Source: Phallusia mammillata (taxonomy: Eukaryota > Chordata > Ascidiacea > Phlebobranchia > Ascidiidae). From it: a stretch of DNA of 64,000 bases. The translations under genes and the position numbers were made by a program. Within the stretch, counting starts at the first letter, position 1, and each line of letters begins with the position of its first letter. Below are positions 24,301-33,700 of this stretch, one piece after another. The DNA lies in NCBI GenBank assembly GCA_003260075.1, contig QLIY01000210.1, positions 40,322-104,321 on the forward strand, given 5' to 3'. A model generated the notes under the pieces. That model did not search any database and had not been told where the DNA came from. It saw nothing but the letters and a program-made list of their open reading frames with translations.

Positions 24301-27300
24301 AAGGTTCCAATGACCGAGCAATACTTGCTATTGTTTGATAGATTGTTAGATTTTCCTCAGTTTAAATAAAGTAACTGACAAAACGACATAGATGGGGGGG
24401 GGGAAATGCTTTGAAATATTTTGCCCGTGCATTTAACTAAAGTATTTACGTTTTATAGCAGAATATTTGTAGTTTTTTAAAGGGCGGTCCGTGATGAAAT
24501 TTCAGGTTCAAAACCGGTCCGCAGTGCAAAAAGGTTGCCGACCCCTGTATTAGATAATGTTACTTTGTAAAAACAGGGGGGGGGGTAGTGCAAAAAAGGT
24601 TGCCGACCCCTGTATTAGATAATGTTACTTTGTAAAAACAAAAACTAGACCCACGCTTTAGCCAGATGACAGTTAAAAAAATCGGTTTAAAAAATAGGCT
24701 TTAAGACATTATTACTTATGTTAAAACCAGGTAATGTATGACAAAAATAGAAATAAAAAGGGGGGGGGGGCAATCAGTTTCAACATCATTATAATCAGGA
24801 AAACCTGCAAAAATACATTTGTAAATGCACACACAAAATGAAAACGGTTTGAGTTGATCTTCTGGTCCGCAAGCCATTACAACTAATACCCAGTAGAAAC
24901 CCCATTCTCATTTACCTCTAGAAACTTCCGGACAAAATGCTAAGGTAGCAAGAAATTATTGAGCCATAAGTAAACCTCACAGAAGACAGGCTGTCAAGTT
25001 CCCACCAAGACTAACGTCTGAAACAATATTTGTCAAGTAATAACTGGAAAACAGTTGACGCAATAGCAAATACAGGAGTCTATATTTACATCAGTGGGGT
25101 GCTTGTTACTTTTCTTGTTGGAAATAGGGAGGGGCGTGGGTCAACACACTTGAAGCCAAACACGTCATCAGTTGACGTAACGATCGTGCTCAAGGAATGG
25201 AAGGAGCACGTTAACACCTGCCATGCTGCGTGTACGTGTTACTTGGACCCGAGTAGATATTCTTCAAGCTTACACTCTTTAAGCACTTTTAAATGAAGTA
25301 TTGTTTTAAAAAGCTTCATCCCGTTACTACAAAACAATAATGTTAATACATGAGGTTTTCACTGGAAACAACAGTTATCATTTTATAAGTAAATTTTTCG
25401 GCACATATTAGGGGGGGGGGTTTTTAAATGAAGTATTGCTTTAAAAAGCTTCATCCCGTTACTACAAAACAATTATGTTAATACATGAGGTTTTCACTGG
25501 AAACAACAGTTATAATTTTATAAGTAAATTTTTCGGCACATATTATCTGTGAAAAGGAAATTTACACTAGTTTGTGGCACACGTCGAAGTATGTAAGTGT
25601 TCGAAATCATGATTTTTAAATATACTGGGTGCTATAGCTTATAGCTTCCCCCAGGGGGTATTTTCAAGTATGAAGGGCAGTTAGAGAATAATTAGGTAGG
25701 AGTGATGTTAAAAACGTTGAAAGGGTAAAACCAAACAAGCACAACCAACATTTTTTGTTGTTTTGAGGGCTTTAGAGGCTAAACGACGAACGAAGGTAAT
25801 TTGAAGAAATACTGTATTTCTTTATCATTGGTATTACCGTTAAAAGTTAACACTGGTGCCTTAATCATTACCATAATATTTCCTGATCAATAAATTTGTC
25901 ATAAAATTTACCCTAATAGAATATTGGTTTCAATTAACTAGCTGTTTAGACTTTAGGGTTGTGATACCGATAAAACGTTTGTGCTGGTCTATGTACTAGG
26001 CAGAGCTTAACATTTTCAGACATGGTGGCAGACGGTCGGATAAATGTGTAGATCATTAATAAGGCAACTGAAAACGTACCGATATGCTTTCGAAGCAGAA
26101 AAAACCTCAAACCTCAGAATCGACGGCTATCTCCCAATTAAGCCATTAGCCAGCGGGCGCTCTGATCGTCTTATCATTTCTTTTCTAAAATAAAACAATG
26201 TTTGACACACAACATTACACAAATTTTCAGTGTGTTTTAGTTAGGTATGCAGCTATAATTGTGTAAATAAACACGGTACACTTATTTCTTTTGCAAAAGT
26301 TATCGCACGTCCAACTTTAGCCCTTATCGGCGCCTGTCTCAAAGCTAAAGTCGCGTCGTACCAATATTTTTCCAAAACATCAATGTTCTAAGAAATCTAC
26401 TTGTTAGCAAGAAATATAGATAAGGGTGCTCTTATGTTCTTGGATCTGAGGATTCTTATTCTAGAGTTAATTTGTTTGTTAGGTTGGTAATTACTGCCGT
26501 CTCGGAAGACGGAACCATCAGTGGAATCGCACTCTACAAGGGTGCAAGCTCCCTGTGGTGCCGTTGGCGGCGTTCACCAATCAGCTGTAATCAGGTTTTC
26601 CGGCCCTGGCTTATATATGTCAGCAAAGTTTAAGGCAATTCAGTTACGTTGTAACACTGCTCAAAGATACAACTACACAAGCTGCAAGAACGATATGGAA
26701 CAAACGTGTTCATACAAAGATGCCCGCACTTATTTGAAAATAATGAAGAGGTGTTATTCGAGCAAAAATGTCGTTCGCTTTATGCAACGTTGCAGGTACG
26801 TTTTACTTTTAAGATGTATTATTTTGTGAGCAAAAAGATACAAGCCAGTATTTGTGTGTAAAACATCAAAACGTTTCGACAGTTTCTTTTGTCATTTAGT
26901 AAAACGAACAGAAGGGATGTAACTCAAGAGTTGTAAACGGGCCTGAAATTTGAGCCCGAACCCGAATCGTTTTTAGGAAGCCAGTTTAGGCCCGAAAGTT
27001 TGAGTGACAGCTGTTAGCCTAGGCTTAGACATTAAAGCCTCAGGAAAGACCTAGACAACAAACACAACAGACAAATGGCCTTCAGCAAGGAGTTTTAGGG
27101 CTAGGGCTGTTTGACATTAGGTCAGGTATAGCAACTGGCTACATAGCTAGATAAATTTATTGAAAAAATACTAACACAGATTGTAAAGCCAGGCCCGACT
27201 TACAACTCTGATGTAACTTTCAGAACGTTGGGATGTTTTACACTTAAATACTGCTGGCTTGTATATTTTTGGTCAGAATATTTAGAACCGTGCTTTGTGT

Positions 27301-28451
27301 ACGTAACGTTTGTTTTCGTTTGAAATGATAACACATTTATTTTGCCTTTCAGACGCAACAGTAAGTTGTTAAAGCAAATGCAGGACAAAATTCACAACAC
27401 AGAAGATCAAGGGTCGCCTGCTAAATCACCGTCTTTTGGGCAAATTAAAGTTGACAAATTTGTATGGGAGAAATGCCGCGCAACTCAAAAAGGAAGAACA
27501 TTTACGGACAGTTGCTGGAAAGACTGGATTATTCAACAACTAAAAAATCACAACAACGTTTGTACATTTGCGTTTCGAAGCCATCGCGTTCAGACAGCTC
27601 AGTCGAGACGCAAGGATACAGATACTTTCTCATGCTCTGGTTATTGTGTGCTTACCAATTGTCCAGTTAGGTTTTCAGTTAGCATATCTCCGGACAAAAA
27701 AGGAAAAGTCATTTTTGATGGCAACATTCGACATAAAGACGAACAAATTGCTGCAAGTCATGTCACTGAGGACTTTCTGAACACTCTCAACAAGTTGACA
27801 CAAGACGAATGTCTAAGTGGATGTAATGATAAATGTCCCAACTTAGCAGTTTTAAAGAAGATTCGAAAAGAGGCCAACAAAATTGCAACACTCCACGACG
27901 TTGTATGATAACAATCTTTTACTTTGAAAGAAGTTAATGGTTGTTGTTTTCTTCGAGATGGCCGTTGATATGGACGGTAGAGCTACTAACACAGGAACTC
28001 ACTGCACACAGCACACACGGTTTGTTAAATACCGATAGAGATCGTAAAGAGCGCAGCTATTTAAAAAAACAGTGAAACTGGGATAGAGTTAGGAACTACA
28101 TTTTACATAATCAACTAGGTCTTTAGGTTAATGTTATTGTTATTATTATGATCAAACCGTAACAGCCCTAACCGTCAGCATTTTTTTTTACCGTCAGCAT
28201 TTTTTACACAAACTGCATTTAAAATATTTGAGTGCGCCACCTACCGGAATTTAGCAAACCTGCGTGCCGTGAGTTCATGTGTTGGTAGTTTTACCGACAA
28301 GGACAAAGTTTAGGTTTTGACATTGTTTGTCAACTGAATAAGCATGACGTGTATTTTTGCGTAATTGCATGTAGTGGTATTTGGTATGAACAAATACTCG
28401 TGAAGATTCATACGGGGCAACGTGTTTAGCATACATTATCGGTAATCATTT

Positions 28452-28544
<93 letters not shown>

Positions 28545-29461
28545 AAAGTTTTTAGTGTTGTGTTTTAATTGTTTGCAACCTTGCGTCAAATTCAGAGTGG
28601 TTCACATTTTGTGCGTTAATTTTGTGCTTTTTTCCACAATATTACACAAAACAAAGAAATAGGACTGTCCATAGTATTATCTACCTGGTACGTTAAGTGA
28701 TGCATTTAAGAAAACTATCAGATATCAGAAACCGAAAAACAATCGCCTCTAATTAGTGTCATTATATGATAGTTGGCGTTTAGTAATTTTGTTTTTGTGA
28801 CTTGAAACCAAAAAATTATACGTAAAACGTATTTAAACGACCTATCAAATTTTATTGTTGTTTTTTGAGTTGATTTGACCAAGAGATGCGTAAGGTATTT
28901 TCCGCATTTGTCCTCACTTAATGGAAATAAGAGGCCACGAAATAATAAAAAACAATAAAGGTTTCTCCTGCTTTAAACCTTAATCACATGTTTAAGTTGC
29001 TCCATGGCCATAGTAGATCAAGATTTTACAGTTCACAAAATCGCTTAATACGTTTAACAACAAAACCAGAAAATCTCACCTTTAAGTTTAGCTCTGAACA
29101 CTTCTGCTGATCGTCGGAAAATCCATCGGTTCCGTATTGATACCACAGAGCAAAACACAATCACACAACAAAATACCTGCAGAATCCTAACACTGAGACG
29201 AAATGAGCTACTTTTCTGTAAACGATTTAGCACTCCAAAAAAAAAACCAAATTAGATGTTAAACAAGCAGAACAAAACACAATCACACTAGCTGTTCAAC
29301 ATAATATACACTGAATCTCAAAACTAAACAACATGTACTGTTTTGCTGTAAATGATCAGTCACTTCAAAAAGACCAAGCTAGATATTGAAAAGCAGTACA
29401 AAACACAATCGTACACATCAACATAATACCTGATCACGTTGAATCTCAACACTAAACTCAT
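19756..29461 (-). CDS. ENDOU: EndoU gene A: secreted poly(U)-specific endoribonuclease with two somatomedin B domains (3' end missing)
   Basis: Exons (- strand): 29461-29430 and 29186-29080 (hydrophobic leader, tentative), 23932-23809 (SMB 1), 23171-23032 (SMB 2), 22360-22213, 21197-20998, 20453-20354 and 19882-19756. All phases match. Each SMB domain has eight Cys (CAGRC..CQC..C..CC..C). The EndoU part starts [17 protein letters not shown] and has FFTYVDP and both catalytic-His blocks, GFEHVFVGE and GFHNWVQFY. Known family: metal-dependent cleavage at uridines leaving a 2',3'-cyclic phosphate; the SMB-SMB-EndoU order is that of vertebrate ENDOU/PP11. The last exon has a good donor (GTAAGT at 19755), but the two following exons seen in gene B (lysine block and C-terminus) are absent, next to the G62 tract. 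Other G tracts fall in its introns at 20861 and 21310. Confidence 0.85.
20023..20210. mobile_element. hAT-type MITE 'CAGTGNCGGATTAA', copy 1
   Basis: A 188-bp element with inverted ends CAGTGACGGATTAA and TTAATCCGGCACTG. Perfect 8-bp target duplication atcacaag at 20015-20022 and 20211-20218. It lies in an intron of EndoU gene A. A second copy is at 53134. Confidence 0.88.
20520..20607. repeat. Fragment of the 'GGCCCG' hAT-type repeat
   Basis: The stretch 'ggccgggtttcgggc...tttcaggcccgtttacaactcag' matches the terminal part of the intact element at 26925-27210. Only one end is recognisable. Confidence 0.5.
20861..20944. repeat. G84 tract (probable sized gap)
   Basis: Eighty-four G between EndoU gene A exons. 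On the - strand it opens a long poly-Pro frame, which is not a real protein. Confidence 0.7.
21310..21339. repeat. G30 tract
   Basis: Thirty G in the intron upstream of the 21197-20998 exon, next to interspersed repeat sequence. Probable gap filler. Confidence 0.65.
21347..21830. repeat. Composite interspersed repeat with inverted ends 'TGCTCTTTACGCCACCTATCG'-type and a G12 tract
   Basis: 21484-21610 is a small palindromic element: 'gctctttacgccacctatcg' at the left is answered by 'cgatagatggcgtaaaaagc' at the right. The flanking module 'gggtagggttagcaactacg' ... 'ataatgcttaccccaaccc' occurs twice (21347-21442 and 21735-21827), on both sides of a G12 tract (21687-21698). Related pieces occur at about 19515, 22660, 28010-28100, 28216 and 35725. 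Confidence 0.6.
21822..21905 (-). mobile_element. tRNA-derived SINE (copy 2, head only)
   Basis: On the - strand: GTAGCTCAGTTGGTAG, an anticodon-arm hairpin GAGTC-CCGGAAA-GACTC, and CTGTCGTGGGTT leading into the composite repeat. It shares the leader 'ccgccgaaag' with copy 1. The B box is truncated where the repeat module begins. Confidence 0.6.
21975..22135. repeat. Repeat debris with a B-box-like motif
   Basis: 'ggggttcgaacccagg' resembles a tRNA B box. 'gaactgcatttaaaatattt' followed by 'gtgcgcctcctaccgga' matches the stretch at about 28205-28250. It is probably a decayed SINE plus the 'gcgccacc' repeat. Confidence 0.4.
22690..22979. repeat. False tandem duplication around a G10 tract
   Basis: The segment 'ttaacaaacatagtatgatg' to 'atgttacatcccaaat' is repeated after ten G (22820-22829). 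The second copy has small indels and substitutions. The second copy reads on into unique sequence without G, so the G tract is not native to the locus. Confidence 0.82.
24047..24403. repeat. Duplicated 168-bp segment ended by two G10 tracts
   Basis: The copies (24047-24214 and 24226-24393) both end 'gacatagatg' and are each followed by ten G (24215-24224 and 24394-24403). They differ at a few bases (aaatggttcc/aaaaggttcc, gatttttag/gattgttag). Two allelic contig ends placed in series explain this. Confidence 0.8.
24480..24640 (-). mobile_element. Terminus of a hAT-like element, duplicated across a G10 tract
   Basis: 'ggtccgcagtgcaaaaaggttgccgacccctg' (ending at about 24547) is the classic end CAGGGGTCGGCAACC in reverse. 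The last 53 bp of the segment (24523-24575) recur at 24587-24640 after ten G (24576-24585). The other end of the element was not found. Confidence 0.55.
24760..24770. repeat. G11 tract
   Basis: Eleven G without a flanking duplication that I could detect. Probably another contig join. Confidence 0.55.
25287..25544. repeat. False tandem duplication around a G10 tract
   Basis: A 124-bp segment (25287-25410) is repeated at 25421-25544 with about three substitutions. Ten G (25411-25420) lie between. Confidence 0.83.
25545..26510. other. Intronic stretch without visible features
   Basis: It lies within the long first intron of EndoU gene A (- strand) and upstream of the + strand gene at 26.5 kb. 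I see no exon, RNA or intact repeat. Confidence 0.45.
26521..27908 (+). CDS. Unrecognised two-exon gene: basic, Cys-containing protein, possibly transposon-derived
   Basis: Exon 26521(?)-26795 ends AG|GTACGT and joins in phase to exon 27353-27908, which ends TGA. The frame at 26521 begins with GTG; the first in-frame ATG is 26617, and an upstream exon may exist. Visible blocks are [51 protein letters not shown], then [20 protein letters not shown] and [20 protein letters not shown]. Spaced Cys/His residues (GYC...CPVRF...IRHKD) look like a small zinc-binding domain of the kind found in domesticated transposase-like nuclear proteins. That reading is inference and I have no family name. It is nested in gene A's intron on the opposite strand, and its own intron holds a hAT MITE. 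Confidence 0.6.
26925..27210. mobile_element. hAT-type MITE 'CAGAGTTGTAA...GGCCC' with perfect target duplication
   Basis: A 286-bp element with ends CAAGAGTTGTAAACGGGCC and GGCCCGACTTACAACTCTG. Perfect 8-bp duplication atgtaact at 26917-26924 and 27211-27218. It occupies about half of the intron of the 26.5-kb gene. Fragments occur near 20520, 15260 and 33880. Confidence 0.85.
27945..28300. repeat. Interspersed repeat debris ('gcgccacc' family)
   Basis: 'accgatagagatcgtaaagagcgcagctattt' and 'aacagtgaaactgggatagagttaggaactac' match the composite repeat at 21590-21660. 'gcatttaaaatatttgagtg' plus 'cgccacctaccggaattta' matches the piece near 22090. Confidence 0.5.
28462..28543. repeat. G82 tract after a T run
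   Basis: Eighty-two G directly after a run of T, in gene A's long intron. Probable sized gap. Confidence 0.68.
29080..29461 (-). CDS. Leader exons of EndoU gene A (tentative)
   Basis: Exon 29461-29430 encodes [10 protein letters not shown] plus two bases. Exon 29186-29080 continues [17 protein letters not shown], then a basic stretch, and ends at donor GTGAGA. Phases 2 and 1 fit each other and the SMB exon at 23932. The joined N-terminus looks like a signal peptide or signal anchor. The two exons lie in different units of a degenerate tandem repeat (29144-29490), so the true start could be in another unit. The frame of the second exon alone is open upstream but has no ATG. Confidence 0.42.
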
Positions 29462-29490
29462 GTTGTTCTGCCTGTAAACGTTCTGGTACT
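29144..29490. repeat. Degenerate tandem repeat, three units of about 120-130 bp
   Basis: Units begin 'gagcaaaacacaatcacac', 'cagaacaaaacacaatcac' and 'cagtacaaaacacaatcgt'. Each continues to a 'ctgtaaacg/ctgtaaatg' block. No G tract is involved and divergence is well above allelic level, so this is an old real duplication. It overlaps the leader exons of EndoU gene A. Confidence 0.7.
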
Positions 29491-30782
29491 GCAGACGTAC
29501 CAGCAAAATGACTGCCAGTGCAGCAACCTTTCAAACGCACGTGTTTCGGCTAATTGAACTGTTTTGTGCCTGCAGACGAACTACAAATTCATGCAATGGG
29601 TGTCAATCACAATTATTAGGAATGGAAGGATTGTAAATCAAAATCAAATGGCGCGTTGTTCTTATTGTGTCACAACAAACAAACAGAGATGCATTGTGTT
29701 TCAAAGTCCAATGCAAGTTTGGGTTTGTTTTTTAGGTGACTTTTAAATAGTGCCAAAAAAATAAAAATTAACGACTAGCAAGACGGTTAACTTCATGTAA
29801 AAAGTGGTTAAAGAAGAGACGCAAAGTGACCATACAGGTTTCCCCTGCTACTTGCTTCCAAAGTTCTTCCTAGTTTAGGCATAAAAGTGAACAATGGCTG
29901 TTTGAAATTTAGCTGTGTGACGTTTTTGGCGTGATACCATTGTCTGTAAAGTGTAAACTGACAGACAGATTTGTTAGTATCTTAGCAAGGAAGTAGGTTA
30001 AAACTCGAAGTACCGTACGTAGCTGATTTTTAACATCTAACCGCCTTCACAGACAACATTAACCTGTTCTTAAAACTTGGTGTTGTATTTAACAAATCGA
30101 TATATCTAGTCGTTATGGACTAAATCAAACTTTATTGTGACTTGTAAAGAATCTGAAAAATGGAAAGAATAATTCTTCTCCGAAAGGACTGAATATGAAC
30201 TACAGACATAGTAAAAAGGTTACAGGTATTTAATATAAGTCTATCACAGAAATAGTTGTTCACGCAGGTATAACAGAATAAGTTGTTCACGTAAAATAGT
30301 TATTTTTTGGACTGAAACTTACTTAAATTTAACTTACGGAAATTAAGCTACGTGAAACCGTGTTAAAAGGAAAAGCCAAGGCATTTTCGTTGCTTGGTGT
30401 TATGCCATGGTGACGTAACAAAACTTTCTGCGACGTCACAAAAAGTAAAGAACGTAACGAGAGCCTGTTATAAATCCACTTGTATTGATTTAAGTTCACA
30501 ACACAGTTTAAATATTGATTTTGTGAGTCCACTTGTCCTATTTAACACCAGGCTCTCATTCAAGTTTTGCTGATAGCTGTTTTACAAGTCAGCACTGCTA
30601 AAGGATTGTGATCATTTTCAGATGTTATAGAAAGTAAAAAAGATATGTTACGAAAGTTATGTTACAAAATTGAGTTGAGTTATAGGTCCGAATTTTTGCA
30701 GACAATATATGTGCAACAGTTTGCAAAAATGTGCACTAATAAGTACTCATACTTTTTAGGTGGTAAAAGAAAAGGTGGCTTG
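29462..30782. promoter_or_regulatory. Shared 5' region between the two head-to-head EndoU genes
   Basis: About 1.3 kb separates the tentative start of gene A (29461, -) from the ATG of gene B (30783, +). A pair of CRE-like sites, 'tgacgtaac' and 'cgacgtcac', lies at 30411-30440. Use as a bidirectional promoter is inference from the arrangement. 'actttttag' just before gene B's leader (to about 30759) could be a cis-splice or spliced-leader acceptor. Confidence 0.35.
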
Positions 30783-33700
30783 ATGTATTACATGATTAAA
30801 ACTTTGTTGTTTACATTTTTTCTGACGATTGCAACAGTCTACGCCTTCCAAAGTAAGTACTGCAAGTTAGGGGGCAATATAAAGCTCAACTTAAACTTAA
30901 CTAAACGCTTTGCACTGTAAATAGGTAAAGGACAAGCTGCCAGGAGGAAAGGACAAGCTGCCAGGAATATAGTCAGCAATCGAGAAATTAAAGAACTATC
31001 CCTTGAATTGTGGAATCTCGACAACAATCATGCTAATAATGTCACAATCAACGCCCAAGAAAACCTCAACTACGGGGACAATGTTGATCGCTCTTTTCAG
31101 CCGTAAGCATTTGTGAAAAGTTAAACCAGTGGTTCCCAACTTTATCGACGAATTCCTTACTTAACAAATTAATACATATTCATTCCTCCCCAAAGACTAC
31201 AAAGCTGATGCTAAACCACAAAAAAGATCATTTAATACTGGGTCTATAATCAACTTTACAGGTTATATACCAGGGGTGGCCAGACCTGCTTCATGCTCGA
31301 GCCGCATATCACAAAACCTAGTTTAAAAAGAGCCGCAAGACAAAAAATCAAAAACGAATTTATTCACTCACAATGAAGTCTACGCTATCAAATAATGATT
31401 GTTGTGTGGTGATGCTGTGTGTCTCCACCTGGGCTGCAAGGTGTTTGAAATTAGGCTGATATGATGGGAAAGTTTTTGTGTTAAGCTTCGTAATGACGTT
31501 TCAAGTTACTAGTTTTGTAATGATTGAGCGAATCTGGACAAATAAGACACACAGGTTTACCTCCATTATTAATGAATGCAAACTCCTCCTCCCATTCTGT
31601 TTAAAAAGTTATATTTTCCTGTTTATCTTTCTTTTTTTGCAGTTATTTCTCAACAACGTTTTTTTTTGGCTAAACTTTGCAGTTATTGAATGTGCAGCAT
31701 TAAAGAGCCGCAATCAAAGGCTCAAAGAGCCGCATGCGGCTCGAGAGCCGCAGTTTGGCCACCCCTGTTATATACCCAGAGCTAAAGTACAAACCACAAT
31801 GTGTTAAAATTAAAGTAAATTCCTCAATCGTCTTTAAAATTCCACCCCGGTTGGGAACTACTGAGTTAGACGTCAAGAAACGTCAAAGGTTGATTTGTGC
31901 AGATTTTTCACCTACGTTGACCCAGAGATTTTAGAACAGCCGACTTTTCGTTCCCTAATTGCTCTTCTTGACAACTACGAACGACAGCAGGGCAGAAGGG
32001 AAGTTGTGACACAACAGGAACGTGATGAAGTCAATCAATTTCTTGACCAAGTTTTAGCAACAAATGTTGGTCGAAGGCTGTATGACTTCATGAACAGCAA
32101 AGGTAGCCTATCTTACCGATATTTGTTCTTTATGTTTGTTTATGACACGAGTTGCCAACTATGACGTCATAAATTGTATTGGGTGACGTTATCGGTTCCA
32201 TCAGGCGTGAAGTATAACCTTTTGTTGAACATTAACAATTGTGACCCAAATTAACCTTTGTGAAGTGTATGAACTCAAGTAACCCCACTTTTTTCGCTCA
32301 GGGCTGGCTGGATCAGGAGGTTTATCCGGTTTTAAACATATGCTCCATACGATTTGGTTCCAGACATTCAGCAGGATGAACAGAGTACATGACTCGTGCG
32401 GGTAATCAACTTTTCTAAATACGTTTTGTTAAAGCATACAGCGGTAATTTGATCATAAACATAACTGCTAAAGTGCTAAAGAACTTTTTAAATTACTCTT
32501 CAAGTCCGTGTTTAGTGTTCCTAAATACAATGTTAAAATTTGAATCATATGCTTGTTATTTTGTTATTTTCTCTAGGTAGCATATACAAACATATAGAAG
32601 ACATGCACATTGGACAATAATAGACAATGGCCCCAACACATTTTAGGGCTGTTGGGTTATATCCAGCAATTAGCAGCTACCGTCTCTGCTCCTTAGCTAG
32701 GAAATTTATATTCACAAAAACAATTACGGACGCAAGGGGGGGGGGATATACCCAGAGCTAAAGTACAAACCACAATGTGTTAAAATTAAAGTAAATTCCT
32801 CAATCGTCTTTAAAATTCCACCCCGGTTGGGAACTACTGAGTTAGACGTCAAGAAAGGTCAAAGGTTGATTTGTGCAGATTTTTCACCTACGTTGACCCA
32901 GAGATTTTAGAACAGCCGACTTTTCGTTCCCTAATTGCTCTTCTTGACAACTACGAACGACAGCAGGGCAGAAGGGAAGTTGTGACACAACAGGAACGTG
33001 ATGAAGTCAATCAATTTCTTGACCAAGTTTTAGCAACAAATGTTGGTCGAAGGCTGTATGACTTCATGAACAGCAAAGGTAGCCTATCTTACCGATATTT
33101 GTTCTTTATGTTTGTTTATGACACGAGTTGCCAACTATGACGTCATAAATTGCGTATGACGTCATAAATTGTATTGGGTGACGTTATCGGTTCCATCAGG
33201 CGTGAAGTATAACCTTTTGTTGAACATTAACAATTGTGACCCAAATTAACCTTTGTGAAGTGTATGAACTCAAGTAACCCCACTTTTTTCGCTCAGGGCT
33301 GGCTGGATCAGGAGGTTTACCCGGTTTTAAACATATGCTCCATACGATTTGGTTCCAGACATTCAGCAGGATGAACAGAGTACATGACTCGTGCGGGTAA
33401 TCAACTTTTCTAAATACGTTTTGTTAAAGCATACAGCGGTAATTTGATCATAAACATAACTGCTAAAGTGCTGAAGAACTTTTTAAATTACTCTTCGAGT
33501 CCGTGTTTGGTGTTCCTAAATACAATGTTAAAATTTGAATTATATGCTGTTATTTTGTTATTTTCTCTAGGTAGCATATACAAACATATAGAAGAGGGGG
33601 GGGGGAAAGAACTTTTTAAATTACTCTTCAAGTCCGTGTTTAGTGTTCCTAAATACAATGTTAAAATTTGAATCATATGCTTGTTATTTTGTTATTTTCT

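Noticed and set aside
32879-33396. Mutually exclusive or extra EndoU exons as a regulatory novelty
   Set aside because: The copies sit in an allele-like contig between two G10 placeholders, and the surrounding introns are duplicated with them.
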